Source of the DNA: Triplophysa rosa
Taxonomy: Eukaryota > Chordata > Actinopteri > Cypriniformes > Nemacheilidae
NCBI RefSeq assembly: GCF_024868665.1
Contig: NC_079912.1
Coordinates: forward strand, 14,200,948-14,264,947
Reading direction: 5' to 3'
Length of the DNA stretch: 64,000 nucleotides
Shown in pieces: positions 20,828 to 33,739 of the stretch (position 1 is the first letter of the stretch; the number at the start of each line of letters is the position of its first letter). The position numbers and the translations under genes are program-made. Under the pieces are notes generated by a model, which was given only the letters and a program-made list of their open reading frames with translations, had not been told where the DNA came from and did no database searches.

Positions 20828-22086
20828 TTAAAGGGAACCCGGTGTATAGATAGATGCATGGCTTAATGCGTTGTAATAGCCTTACACAACTAGCATTTGT
20901 CGTAAGAGACACATCAAATATTTTCAGTTCTTAAAAAAACCCTAAATGTAATACTCATTTTAACCTAAGGAGGCCACCATATTCTTTTTCGATGACGTAA
21001 ACTGGTTGCAGGCACAGCTAGGCAGCCAAACTAAACACCGACACACTAATCAGTTCTTCAGTAAATATAAGGTTCTGTAGGATAATATATATGTGTAACA
21101 ATGTTCACAGCAAGGAAGAAGGAGGAGGGAACCGACGAACGTTGAACAACAAAACTTTAATAAAATAAACAAACAACAAAACGAAAGTAAAATGCCGGCA
21201 GCTCCCTCACGGTCGACTGCCGGTCACATAATAAAACATAACGTAAAGTCCAGGCCTGGTTCTCTCTCTCGTCCTTTACTGTTTTCGCTCCTACTTTTAT
21301 ATAATGCTAAAAGAAGAAAGAAAGAAAATAAAGACGCTATTTGGTGTATTTTCCTACATTTTAATATTGTTTGTCAGAAACAACACAAACATGCATATTA
21401 ATAACCAAAATCATTTCGAATTGATCATATACACGATGTTTTAGCCATTATACAATGCATTTTATCCAGATTCTGACTTTTTGATGTTGATTTATCAACA
21501 TCAGTAGCCTAACGTTATTGTCTCCCTCGGTCATTAGCTGACGGGGGCTAATATTCACGTGTGCTCTGATACAGAATAAATAACCAAACCGCAAGCATTA
21601 TTATTGTGTTTATCAGTATATTCTCATAATGTATAAAGTATACGATTATGGTGGATGCTGATGTCTTAAATAGTCTTAAATGTCTCAAAGGCAGTAGTTT
21701 AAAGCTATGATTTAACACACGCTCACCTTGAACAGACGTCTACTGAACGCAGTCTACTGGCAGGCTGGCTTGTGTCAAGAGGACATACCGCCACCTACTG
21801 TCCCTGTGTGTTTGTATATCTGATCTTATGTTTTACGTGTCATATTTTACTGTTATATATGGAAAACGTGTGTGCTTCGCTGTTGCGATAGAGAACAGGT
21901 TTAGGTCGCAACCATTTGACATCACGGATTCTGACCCAAAAAAATGGCGGCCTCCAAGTAAAAATATTTTTTCAAAGTTTATGAATACTGTGACAGTTAC
22001 ACTGTTTTTTATTTCACAATTATAAAGTCAATGCCATTGTTCATATATTAAGCCATACATCGCTCTATACCCAGGGATCCTTTTAA
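20828..22086. mobile_element. TTAAAGG-ended DNA element (1.26 kb)
   Basis: Left end TTAAAGGGAACCCGGTGTAT, then ATGCATGGCTTAA. The right end is the complement of TTAAAAGGATCCCTGGGTAT, then ATGTATGGCTTAA. The terminal repeats match over about 35 bases with several mismatches. No transposase frame is visible. Around 21115-21200 a GC-rich piece may be a separate nested fragment. Confidence 0.65.
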
Positions 22087-23690
22087 AGATTAAAAACCAC
22101 ACAAAGACAATTAACAATAGTTTTAATCACTGAATAAATTACATTTATCATAAATATTTTGTCTACTTTGACTTTTTAGAATGGTCTTTCCCATAGCAAA
22201 GCAGAATCAATAGTGAGTTCTCTTTAATATCTCAGTTGTGTCTCATAGATAGCGCTGAGATTAAACAAATGAAATGGTATAATGCTGTCTTCTTAGATAG
22301 CTTTAGGCCTTGAAACAGCCCAAAAGATGCTGTCTGAGCTATATTCTAATATAAATATGAAACCAAATCTAAGATCAGAGATCATCCTACCTTTATAGGC
22401 TGGAAACAAATAAAAGGGGTTCCACTAATAAACACCCAACAAACTTCATATTGGACTTAGTTTGGCTGAATGTCAAGTGAACAGGAAAAAGTTTTTCAGC
22501 ATTTTTCACAAGTCTGGCTGATTCAGTCAACACTTGAAGATTTTATGAATTTAAGAACCTCTGAAAATCTTAAGGGTCACCAGGGATAGAAGTAGCACAT
22601 GGCAGATGCAGCCTCAATAATACATTTATGCAGTGCATTGTGTGAAATATTATTGTGAAAAATAACACTTTGGCTTCTGTCTGAAGAACAATACCATGAA
22701 GGCACAGGAATAATAACTCCACAACTAAGAGACGGATGTAATCTGTCTTTTTAAGTAAATAATAAAAATGAAACAATAGGGTTTTGCTCCACGATGCCTC
22801 ATTATTTCAGGCTGGTGTGTTTGTATTTCAGTGTGCGCATGCAATCGAAACTTTATTGTGAAATTTACATTTCTATCCAAAGATGTTTTAAACTGAAAAG
22901 TAGAAAAGAGGAAAAAACATCTGAAAGATATTATCACGGACTGCAATCTTTTCCAGTGTTGAGTTTTTGGAAAATATAATTTACATCTCTAGCCATGTGT
23001 GAATAATTCAAAGTATTAATTAAGCAATTGCTACAATGACTGAACATCGTAATTATTCTGGTGAGTGTCAGGCGCACTGTAATTATTGTTACCTTTGACC
23101 TTTAATAACCCTGTAAGTCACTAGCTTTCACCTTTAATAGATGCTTTCTAGAGGGAAAATGTGCAGCCTGTTGATTTTTGAGTTAGACAGCAGATCCTGT
23201 AAATGAGTGCAAAATGCAGTCCATTAATGTTAAACATTTTAATATATTCAGTCATTTACTGTATGTCTGAAAATATAATGCATTAGGATTAATTTTTAAG
23301 ATGACTCTATTCTATATAATCTATTTATTATATGGAGACAGTATCTGTCTCTCTCTTCTTCATCAATAGGGATGCAACAAACAAGAATGTTTAAACTATA
23401 AAGTGCACTGACACAGTTTTCCAGGTAGGTATGTAATGTTTTCATTTAAATGATCCAGCAATTAAATGAAAAATGAAAAATTAATGCAACTAAACACAAA
23501 TAGGGAACTTTAAATATCAAGTCCACGTAATTGGAGTGACTTCAGCGATGTATGATGTACACTACTGTTTAGGGTTACACTAAACATTTAGGGTCACTTG
23601 TTTTTCATGATCTTAGGATCCTTAACTATACACATTTACTCAAATAATTATATATTTTGCCAGTTGTAGAAAAAGTATGGCTAGATTCCG
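22087..23690. other. AT-rich spacer, nothing identified
   Basis: No coding, RNA or clear repeat structure seen. The small open frames at 22570-22979 on both strands overlap each other and carry no motif. Confidence 0.4.
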
Positions 23691-23857
23691 CTAAATTTCA
23701 TACACTGGACCTTTACATAAGATTAATTAATTAAATTATTGACAATTGATGAATCAACATTGATAATCATTAACATACCTATGACAAAGTACACTGTAAA
23801 AATATAGTTGAGTCAACTTAAAATAATAAGGCAACTTATCACAAGCATGTTTTTGAG

Positions 23858-24588
23858 TTAAAGGCGCAGTTTTTGATTTACAGCGGCCACTAGCGTTGTA
23901 TTATAGATTTGCAACGAAGCGTTCAGTCCAAACACGACGGTGGCCACCATAGTACAAAAACATGTCGTTCTCATGTTGACGCAGGGAAAAGATCTTGTGT
24001 GTTATTTACATAAAATTAAAGGTCTGTGGATCTTAAGTATAAAAAGAAGGATAAAAGTCAGGACCTGCGTTAATATTATAAAGTCTTTCCAGCAGAGATG
24101 CGCGCGGTACTAAGGCTTTTAGCAGAGATACTCATAGATATCTATGGAGATACTTTCCAGCAGAGAGTCGTTGGAGAGAAAGATCGTCTTAAAGCGGCCG
24201 CGTCATTGTTTATCTGGAACCGCTTTAATATTGTACTCGTCCAGATACTGGAGAGAGAGAGCGAGAGCGTGTTGGCGCTAAAACTGTAGAAAGAGCGCGT
24301 TTTACTCTCTTACTCAATGATGAATAAACCTACATTTAATCCGCGGGTCACATGCATTCCGAACCGTAGAGTACGATCCGTACCGATCACGGATCATCCG
24401 CGATCCGTTTCACCACTATACTGCAGGGGAGAGGGAGAGGAAATGCGCATTGTAGAGTTGTTTGTCCGTTTAGGGCTGCTGTACAAAACATGGCGGCGAA
24501 TTCAATGTACGTAGGCCCACTCTGTATGTAGATATACTGTAAACAGCTTATTCTAAGGTATTACAAACATAATGGTTCATCATATTTA
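23858..24588 (+). repeat. Dispersed repeat, copy 1, cut by an LTR
   Basis: Begins AAAGGCGCAGTTTTTGATTT. Shares ACACGACGGTGGCCACCA, CTGGAACCGCTTT-ATATTGTAC, CGTA-GGATCACGGATCATCCG and CATGGCGGCGAATTCAATGT with the copy at 44913. Solo LTR copy 2 truncates it on the right. Open frames in it are shadows of the repeat. Confidence 0.7.
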
Positions 24589-25171
24589 TGTCACGACTCT
24601 GCTTTATCTTGTCATGGATTTCTTGGTCTTGTGGCAGAGTCGTGGCAAAGCCTTATGTTTAATGTGAGAAAGCCATGGGGTGTTTATCTTTTGACACTCC
24701 ATGTGTTTTCTCGTGACTTGTCATTGGCCCCATCCCTCTCGTTTCATGTATTGCCTCCCTGCCGTGTCTTATGTTTCCCACCTGCCCTGTGTCATTATCC
24801 CTCATTTGTGTTCCCTACTTAATGCCCTCTTGTTTCATTGGCCTGTGCTTGGTCATTGTATGTGTATGTACCGTGTACCCTGTACGTGCGTTTATGTACT
24901 TGTGCCTGTTCCCTGCCTTATCCCTGGACTGTGAGTTTTGTGTTTTACCCTGCCGTGTTTTCGTTTAAGACGTTTGGTCGTGCACTTTAGTTTAGTTTTT
25001 ACTGTTCTTATTTTACGTTTTGCCCCCATGTGGGAAGTCTTTTTTTTTCAAGTTTTGTATCCCAGTTCTCCCCTCGTGGGTATTTTAGGTTGTTGTTTGT
25101 TTAATAAAAGTCTTGTTTTGTTAACCCCTTCACGCCTGCCTGCATCTGGGTTCTTCCACGTCTTCCTGACA
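24589..25171 (+). mobile_element. Solo LTR, copy 2 (583 bp)
   Basis: Starts TGTCACGACTCTGC and ends TTCCTGACA, with ATTTA duplicated at 24584-24588 and 25172-25176. AATAAA at 25103-25108 is followed by a short U5-like tail. Same family as 13063 and 38732 but in the opposite orientation. The frames within (24631-25177) are not genes. Confidence 0.92.
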
Positions 25172-25176
25172 ATTTA

Positions 25177-25791
25177 AGTCATTAGTTGTCACAACATAGT
25201 CAAGTTTACCTAACGAACAACAGAACAAAAAAATTAGTTGGCTGAGGATAAACAGAGAATATAAATAGGTTATTTTTAAAAAACAAGCGTATTTGTCTTT
25301 TACTACAGTTGTAGGCTACTTGTTTTCTGCCTCATACACACCAAAACTTTGATCATATTACTGTTTAAACAGTTTGTGTTGAGTACATTAAATCCGCTTG
25401 TGGCGTAGTGTCACCTCAACATTGAACACACAAACCTCAACTATGATAACAATCAAAAAGCATCATTCATTAAAAGAAACTCTAAACACAACAGATAACT
25501 GACAACAACGATATTAAAGCATAAACTAAGCCAGCAAGAACTAAAACACAAATCTTTAAAAGAAAAACAAATAAGAAACACAGAATTGAACAAGCTGCAA
25601 TGCATCTTGGGAACTTTCAAAGTCTTGCAATATTGTCTGTTCAGAATACACTGTTTTGTAAGTTGGGCAAACTTTCTGACACATTTTTGCCAAAAACTTG
25701 AGAATCTAAATCCAGTCAACAAAATAATCTTCGTTAAAAACATGTTTGGGCTAATTTTGTGTAGTATATGCAAAACAATCATTTGACTCCT
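25177..25791. other. Spacer, nothing identified
   Basis: AT-rich, with overlapping open frames on both strands (25453-25786) but no motif. I see no repeat boundary. Confidence 0.4.
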
Positions 25792-26323
25792 TTAAAGGCT
25801 GAGTAGGCAATCCTGTCCAGAAACGTCTCTTAACAGCCTGATAGCAATCAATAAGTAAAGTGAAACATTGGTATTTTTATAATTATATATCGTCTGTGAA
25901 AGGCGTAGGGTCAAAAAACGTTGGACCAATTACTGCCCTCGGTCCGAGGGCAATGATACGTCATGTGTACATTTTCAGTCAGCGTATTTTGCATCCCACT
26001 GCGCACCCTGTTCACGCAGACATCATACGTCATCAGCGCGCTCATGTACGATGTGCAGGGAGCGGGACAATGGCGGACAGAGAGCAGGTACCTGGAGATG
26101 TTCGTTATTGTAGTAATGTAATTCACTTTGTACTGTAATGTTTTCTCACCGGTGAATGTGACATGACTTGGAACCGATCCAACAGCTTCTGGTCTGTGCA
26201 TGCGCTCATGTGTTTTGGAGGAGGCGTGGCTTTGGATGGTGATTCGCGAGAGGGAGGGATCGTATGATTGCACTGCTAGCAGGCAAACGTTAGCATTTTC
26301 CAAATGATCTACTCTGCCTTTAA
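25792..26323. mobile_element. TTAAAGGC-ended MITE (532 bp)
   Basis: Left TTAAAGGCTGAGTAGGCAAT and right TGATCTACTCTGCCTTTAA are inverted ends. The interior holds the small palindrome CCCTCGGTCCGAGGG near 25937. The minus-strand frame 25911-26342 is a shadow of the element. Confidence 0.7.
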
Positions 26324-27936
26324 CTAAAATTTCTATGTTCAAGTTACTTATTTACCTTTGTTGGGAGAACATTTTGCAAGTTGGATTTTTTACAATGTAA
26401 CCATAAGTCATTCGTTCCTTACTGTCTGCACTCCCATTGGTTGTCACTCAATTTGCATCACCACTTATTTAAACTAAGTTGTACTCAGCGTGAACTGTTC
26501 AGACTTGAAACACTAAACAATTTCTATTCATTTTCTATTCATTTCAGTTTCTCAAGTGGACAACCTCACTGATTTATAACATTCTGCTTTCATCATGCTG
26601 TGTCACTCACTTGCTCTTTAGGTATTTTTTTATCCTGCTTCTTATCACATGCGCACACACAATTTACTAAGTAACCTAATAGGATGATCTCATTAGCCCC
26701 ATGATTAATTTTTTCCTGCATTTATTTAATGTCATATGAGTGATGTTGAAAAACACAACAGTGTTATGATGTTCACATTATTTATATCACCACTTTGCTT
26801 TTCATGCTTTTAAATGTGAGCCGGAGTTAAATGCGTTAATGTCAATCTGGTCTTGTATTTCTTTGTTAATTATGTGATAGTCGATGTTATTGATCCAAGC
26901 TGCATGAATAAGATCGTATTTCTTTTTCATTCAGAAGTGGTTACGCACAATATCCATTAGTTAACTGCTGGTATTTAATGCAAAGACATAACATGCTCTG
27001 AGTATCATTGCGCACTGTGTTTCTTTCCTTTTGTTTGTTCGTTTGTTTTGTGGTAATGGGAACTGTATGTGTTTGTTTTTTATTCGCAGCTAGCAAAGTG
27101 AAGAGAACACTCCTAGCATGATTGTAACACGGTGCAGAATATTCCACATGAAATATTCAGCGTGCCACGCTTATATGGCTCCGCATTATGCTTGTGTGCA
27201 TAATGCATTCCCGTCTCTGACTCTGACTGATTGACTGTGATATATTTGAAACAGTCTGGTACTTTCTCATTTCACCACAGTGCATAAATGAACTACTGTA
27301 ACCTGTAAGATGATGCTAAAGACACCTCCCATCTCACGGCATCAGTCTCCTATCCAGAGAGCTTTCGGAGTTTTCAATGAAGTCCTGCATTTTCCGCTGT
27401 GTACATTTGCATATTGATGGATTTCAACACAAATTGGAACTCATTTCAACTTTGATGTTTCGGCTTAGATCGAATGTGAATTAATTTAGATTTCCATTTC
27501 CTGCTCTCATAGGCTCAGAAAGCCCTTTGCCTGACCCAACAGGCATCGATGAGGAATGTCACAATGATTGTGTTCAGCGAAATATCACTCGATAAAGGTA
27601 AGAAAGTGAGATATGAAATACAATAAAAGGCCTATAGAAGTTTGATGTTTTACATGTTTTGAAACGTGTCTCTTTTTATATAATATATATTGACGTTTTA
27701 CCACTATAAATTACCAATATTGACGTTTTACCACTATAAATTAAAGAAATGACACAGAATGAATTTGTTTCATAGCAGAGTTCGGTCAAAAGATGGAGAA
27801 ATCAGCTGTTTACATTTGCAACAGATCGTTTATTTATCATTTGCTTCCAATTCATATATCAGCCCCAATTTTAAGAACGCATTTTTTTCTCCTATTTTCT
27901 CCTAGCTTTTCAAATGTGTAAAAAGAGGCTAATGAC
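26324..27936. other. Spacer, nothing identified
   Basis: AT-rich. A direct repeat of about 27 bases (ATTGACGTTTTACCACTATA and following) lies at 27688 and 27718. No coding sequence is supportable. Confidence 0.4.
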
Positions 27937-28347
27937 TTAAAGCGACAGTTCACACAAAAATGAAAATTCTGTCATCATGTACTCACCCTCAAGTTGTTCC
28001 AAATCAGCATAAATGTATTTGTTCTGATGAACACAAAGAAAGATATTTGGAAGAATGTTAGCAACTGACAGTCCTGGGACATCATTGACTTCCATAGTAG
28101 GAAAAAATAAAATGGTATTCAAAGGTGCCCCATAAATGTTATTCCAAAATCTTATTTTGTGTCTGTCAGAAAAAAATGATACAATTAATTTTCTAATGTG
28201 ATAGTCCCAGAACTGTCAGTTGCTAACATTTTTCCAAATATGTTTCTCTGTGTTCATCAAAACAAAAAAAATGTATAGAAATTTGGAACAACTCAAGGTT
28301 GAGTAAATATTGAAGAATTTTCATTTTTGGGTGAACTGTCCCTTTAA
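27937..28347. mobile_element. Palindromic MITE, full copy (411 bp)
   Basis: Left TTAAAGCGACAGTTCACACA and right GGGTGAACTGTCCCTTTAA are inverted. The arms run through TCTGTCATCATGTACTCACC, ATGAACACAAAGAAAGATAT and CAACTGACAGTCCTGGGAC with matching complements. No coding content. Confidence 0.8.
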
Positions 28348-30380
28348 CAGACAGCACATTAGTATGAACGCACAGAGAATAAAACCGTCATATTGCAGTC
28401 ATTTCAGCAGTTCAAACCTTTACATCAACTCTCATTGAACTCCCTAAACTGGTTGTGCTGATAGAGTTTAGAGAATATACACATTTGTTCTAGTTTCTAT
28501 ACAGTGGGCTCTAAATTGTTTGATCTGTCTCTTCTCAAACTTTAGAGTGACGGCGCGTTCTCAGTGCGGCTGAATTGATTCATTATTTATGAGCTTTTGC
28601 CATTCACAGACTGTCAACGTGAATCCGAGGCACTCGCGAATGTAACGCATCATCAAATCATATTCAAACGCAAACAATGGGGTACATGCATATGCAAATT
28701 GATCTCAAAATTGACCGGTGTTGTGAAGGCAGATGAATGTGGCAGATGAATTTAAAAAGCCTTCAGTTGTAGCAGGCTAAGCAGCTTAGTGCTAATTAAG
28801 AAAATATAATTTTTCATTTAACACAAGTGATCAATGGGGATTGAAATTCATTGATAAACGAGAATCGGTTGTGTGCACAGGATGTGGAGACCGAGCTTGT
28901 TGCTTGTTTAAGATCTGCTGGTCAGAAATGATGATCAGGAGTTTTTGGCCTCCTTTTAGAACCGGGATGTTGATATGGGACAAACCTACGTAGCCCACGA
29001 TTAAAACTGAACGGACCTGATTTTAGGAATATGCATTGACAGCAGGTCTCAAAGGCGCCATATGCTACACTATTTTTCATTTTGTATCATATCATTTATA
29101 TATACAACGATAAATGTGTACCTTGTAATGCACTGTAAGCCACTTTGAATAAAATGCATAAATGTAATTGTATTTTCCCCACTTAAAATGTCAGAATTCT
29201 TCAGGCTTGTCAAGTTTAGATTTACATTACTGCTTATATTTATACATGTAAGTGATGTCTGATAGTATCCCAAATGAAATAGTCTCTTATTTTTCTTCTT
29301 CATAGACTACAACATGAAAAATTCCTCAAGAGAAACTACATTTAATCGAGAGCTGGCAGTACCGAATGGGTGAGGATCCATGCACGCACAATGTCTTCTT
29401 GCGTTCAAAAACAACAATAACAAACATACAATAATTCAATATAAAAAGACACATTGTAATGTCTATTCAGTGCTTTTGTCTATTACAATAATCTAATTGA
29501 ATTCTCTTGATTCGGGGGCTTTTCTCAGCAATAATTGCAAATAATTTCATTATTTAATTATTCATCTTATTGTGTAATTGTTAAATAAAAAATAATTTGA
29601 TTAGTCCTTGTAGATATGTAAATGAGGCAGTCACGTGTGCTCATGCTTGTGATGATAACAGATTTTTAGACCCTATTGAAGAGTGGTTGTAGTAAATGCT
29701 TCTGAGATTTGAATTTTGATGTGAGTCTTCATACAGCTGTACATAAAAAACAACAAGAGAAATCAGATTTTCTACGAGACGTCCCCTTTTAAACCCTTTC
29801 CGCATTTACACCTAATCTGATGTGACATTACTAGAGTGTGTATCATATCTTCATATTACGCTATAATGTTTTCAGGATGGCACCCCTGTGGTTTCTAATA
29901 TGATTCTCTGTGAACAATACAACCATGACAGTTCAGCTGCATAAATCCCCTTCTGTTTTGAAAGGGACTTTAAAGACGACGAGCTCTTCAAACCAGAGAG
30001 TTCAGCGGACCATGCAGAGCAGTTCTAAAGAACACAATTCCTTGCGTCCAATATCTACAGAGACCTCAGCAAAAAAACGGGCCAGATCTTGAAGGTACGA
30101 ACTTGAATTTTAAGACGCATTGTGAGGTGCGAGGTTGCTCATAAGATCTGTGCCGCAACCTTGAAATGACACTGGATGAGGTTGTCCAAATTTATTACAG
30201 CTCCAGTTTTAAGTTGAAATCATACAAAAAACATTGCAAGAATGACATGTTTTAAATGTTTCAAAAGTGGATTAAGAATGATTTGAGGATGTTTTTCAAT
30301 TTCCAAGTTTTGCATGCAGGATGCTGAATTGAAATGAAGTGAAATAAATAAGGCAGAATTATTGATGTAATTTTTAATCT
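28348..30380. other. Spacer with a SINE tail and one unexplained frame
   Basis: 29135-29170 carries an L2-type tail (CACTGTAAGCCACTTTGAAT, then AAAATGCATAAATG). A frame at 29910-30092 (+) reads VQLHKSPSVLKGTLKTTSSS and ends SAKKRARS before a stop; it is not recognised and may be chance. Confidence 0.4.
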
Positions 30381-30552
30381 TTATCATAAAACGGGTCAGC
30401 ACTGTGCAACTTGAACTTATGATTTGAAACTTTTGCTCAGCCGTATTTCTGACAAAATCAGATTAGCGTTAACTGCGCTTTATCCTTTAGTTAAAGGATA
30501 AAAAGGGAAGTTTAGCTTAGGTGGATATTCAAGCTGTCAATACTCCGTACAG
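30381..30552. repeat. Diverged duplicate, copy 2
   Basis: Same-orientation relative of 8911-9058, about 21 kb away, with small indels. Function unknown. Confidence 0.6.
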
Positions 30553-30982
30553 ACTTATCCAAAGTTTTTTTCTGAATTGAAACGCACATTTATGATGGGA
30601 ATCACTCCTATGAATCCATAACATAACGCGTTTCAAGCGCCCTTGGGCATAGGGCTGAGAATGGACGAACACATCAAAGGCTCGTAGTGAATTCGGATGC
30701 CTGCGCGTCCCGCCTGCACATAAATTCTGCATGGTTTTGAGAAGGAGCATGCGCTGGGCTAAACCTCAGAGGAGCTGCATCATGAAAACTTGATGTAGTA
30801 AAAGACAGAAGGAGAACTAATAAGAGAGAGGGAGGGACAGAGAGTGAAGAACGAAAAAACTGTAGACTGGATTGTGAATAAAACGAGATAAGTAAAGGGC
30901 GAGAAGACCAGCGGGTGTGAAAACTTGGAAAGTCTGATGGTGTCTGATCACAAGCAAAACGTTTATGAGACAGTTTTGATCT

Positions 30983-31160
30983 GGGGTGCGTTTCCCAAAA
31001 GCATCGTTAGCCAACTATGGTCACAAGTTCCGTCGTTCCAGCATATAGTTCAACGATTTAAGTGTTTCCCAAAACCATCTTTCCAACAATCAATCACAAG
31101 CAGCATCGCAAAGTTGCGTGGTTGGAACTACAGGTCTAGAGCTGTGGTTAGAAGCATCGT
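30983..31160 (+). repeat. GGGGTGCGTTTCCCAAAAGC-type DNA element end
   Basis: GGGGTGCGTTTCCCAAAAGC, then ATCGTTAGCCAACTATGGTC, then GTTTCCCAAAACCATCTTTC. This is the repeated GTTTCCCAAAA layout seen in complement at 17055. The opposite end is not clear. Confidence 0.55.
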
Positions 31161-31420
31161 TCCTTGTTATTTTGACATGTAGACTTACATGCATCAAGCT
31201 TTTGATCAAAGTAAGCAAGCAACATGCAGTGCATTCCATATCCATCTACAACACAAGCACTTCTGCTGATAAAGAATTGGGCATAGTGGATCCTTGTAAA
31301 TAAGAATTCAATGGAGACCAACATTTACTGCTAGTGATCCAGTGTACAGTGTTAGAAGTAGTACCAAAAGTGTAGAAAAAGCAATATCTTATACAAACAA
31401 CAACAATATAAGCTAAAGTG

Positions 31421-32034
31421 TTAAAGGAAGAGTTCACTCAAAAATGAAAATTCTGTCATCATTTACTCCCTCGAGTTGTTCCAAATCTGTTTCTTTGTTC
31501 TGATGAACACAGAGAAAGATATTTGGAAGAATGTAGGAAAGCAAACAGTTCTGGGGCACTTTTGACTTCCATAGTACACTGTAAAAGATGATTTGTTGTT
31601 TCAACTTAAAAAAGTAAGTTACCTGGCTGCCTTAACATTTTGAGTTAATTCAACGTAAAATATTACTTATTATGTGAATTTGATGCAAAATGGTTATATT
31701 CAACCAATATTTCTAAGTTGAATTAACTAAAAATTTTGAGGCAGCTGGGTAACTTAATTTATTTAAGTTAAAACAACAATCATTTTTGCAGTGTAGGAAA
31801 CATTTTCTTTGTAAATTTCTTTGTTCTGTTGAACACAAAAGAAGATATTTCGAAGAATTTAGGAAAGCAAACAGTTCTGGGGCACTTTAGACTACCATTG
31901 GCATTCTATGGTATATGGTGGCCAAGAACTGTTTGTTTACAAGCATTCGTCCAAATATCTTTCTCTGTGTTTATCAGAACAAAGAAATTTAGACAAACTT
32001 GGAACAACTCGAGGGTGAGTAAATGATGACATCC
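31421..32034. mobile_element. Palindromic MITE split by a second MITE
   Basis: Left arm TTAAAGGAAGAGTTCACTCA to CACTTTTGACTTCCATAG; right part CATTGGCATTCTATGG through GAACAACTCGAGGGTGAGT. The final terminal arm is missing. A TA-flanked element occupies 31575-31795. Confidence 0.78.
31575..31795. mobile_element. TA-flanked palindromic MITE nested in another MITE
   Basis: CACTGTAAAAGATGATT-GTTG at 31577 and its complement ending TTTTTGCAGTG at 31793, with TA on each side. Inner arms (TTCAACTTAA, AAGTTACCTGGCTGCC) are also inverted. A related end, TACACTGTAAAAATATAGTT, appears at 23791. Confidence 0.78.
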
Positions 32035-32659
32035 AGTCTGGAAAAAATAATAAGTTCTAATGCGTTCTGTTGTCTTTTGTCGTGATGCAGTACTTCGCAT
32101 CCGGTAGACACAGTATTAGTTTTGCCACTATAGTTTGTCTTTTATCTTGCGGAGGTAAAACCTTGTCAAACTATGCCTACTTTTATTTTGACATCACTTG
32201 ACATAACTTTCAATCTTGACAGCCGACTGCTACAAAGCTAAAGATTTTCCTGTATTTGTGTGTTTGTTCATGTGTGCACTGCAGCACTTGTCGAAGGCCC
32301 CGTACGGCGTTATGAGCCATCATGTTAAGCTTAACATGAAATGCTTTGACTTCATATTAAAGTTGCATCACACCCATTATAAATGCTTTTACAGAGAAGT
32401 CACAATCGAGGGAAACAATGTATCACGCTCTTGAATGTTGGGTATGTTCACAGCGGACCGAATAGATGATGGAGGAGCATTTGCCAGTCTAACTGCTTTT
32501 TTTGTGACGCAAAGGAGCAGGTTCAGAACAGAGTTTAATTCTGGTCAAAGAATCATTTGCTTTTCATCTGTGACACAGTCAAATGTTTGCTGATTGGTTC
32601 ATTTTAAATCTCCAGTGTTAACCGGATTTACATTTTCTAAAATGACAGAAATATAGTAA

Positions 32660-32995
32660 GTGGGCATTGGTATGGGTATGCAATTTTGACAGTATTATAA
32701 CTTTTAGCAAAAATATCACTGTTTCATGATATTACAAGTATTGTGATTACAGCTCTAAAATGTGTTATTTATAATATAATAAATAATAATAATAAAATAT
32801 TTATAATGTAAAATAGCATAAGAGGGCTTTATCTTTATTGTTGGTTATTGTACTGGATTATTTTAAGTATAGTACTGATGAAATTTAAAAGTAAAACAAT
32901 GAATTACAAAAGTGTTTTTAGTTTAGTTGATTTTGAAACCATTACTTTGTCTAACCGTGGTATACCTTGAAACTGGTAAGCGGCCCATTCCTAAT
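32660..32995. repeat. GGGCATTGGTATG-type MITE
   Basis: Left GTGGGCATTGGTATGGGTAT; right TAACCGTGGTATACCTTGAA, then CGGCCCATTCC. The ends are loosely inverted, as in a fish MITE family I recall with a TATCACTGTTTCATG-ATATTAC core, which is also present here. Confidence 0.5.
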
Positions 32996-33472
32996 AAAAA
33001 GATGAACAAAATAGGAGCCCGGCGTTTTGGAAGGCTGAAACCACAATTTTTTTAAACCAGGTCCCAGAGTGGAGAAATCTAAAAAGGACACCCTTGCGTT
33101 TTTGTGTACAGCAAATCCGTTTCTGAAATGATGTCATCACCCCACGTCTCGCAAGGTTTATGCACATGCTTCTCCGTTTTTGGGTGTATCTTGGTGGCAG
33201 AATTACAGCGCCATATACTTGTCTGGCCTAAAATGATTAATGCACAGTATAATTCTTCAGAAATAAAGATAATAGTATTTAGATAAGATAGATTGCCCAA
33301 AATAATGTTCCTATAGATATATAGACTCTAATACAAACTATTGCCTGATGTCACTGCATGTGGGCGGAGCACTGTCACATGGTATGTGTGGACATTGGTG
33401 GTTTGCCATTGGTTTGCAGGTGTATATGTGGACATGGCCTGAAATGGTTTGCTAATTGAAAGAGCAATGCTT

Positions 33473-33474
33473 TG

Positions 33475-33517
<43 letters not shown>

Positions 33518-33527
33518 GTGTGTGTGG
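33473..33527. repeat. (GT)n microsatellite
   Basis: About 55 bases of GT with two CG interruptions. Confidence 0.95.
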
Positions 33528-33705
33528 ATGGGAGTCAGAGGCTCCATTTGCAGCAGGAGTATAATTGATGTAAAAGACATGTGTTTGTTGAAGATAACGC
33601 GCTACGATCCAGCGGCCTCACATAGCCTGACCTCATTCTTCTGGCATCATTCTAAATCTATCAGCTCATTTGAACAGAGACACCTGAAGAGAGGGGAAAA
33701 AGAAA

Positions 33706-33733
33706 GTGTGTGTGTGTGTGTGTGGGGGGGGGG
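33706..33733. repeat. (GT)n plus poly-G run
   Basis: A second short GT run ending in about ten G residues. Confidence 0.85.
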
Positions 33734-33739
33734 TATCAG

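Noticed and set aside
24631..25177. Overlapping frames of 63-79 residues
   Set aside because: Inside solo LTR copy 2, without gag or pol motifs.
25911..26342. 143-residue minus-strand frame
   Set aside because: Coincides with the inverted-end MITE at 25792-26323 and has no protein motif.
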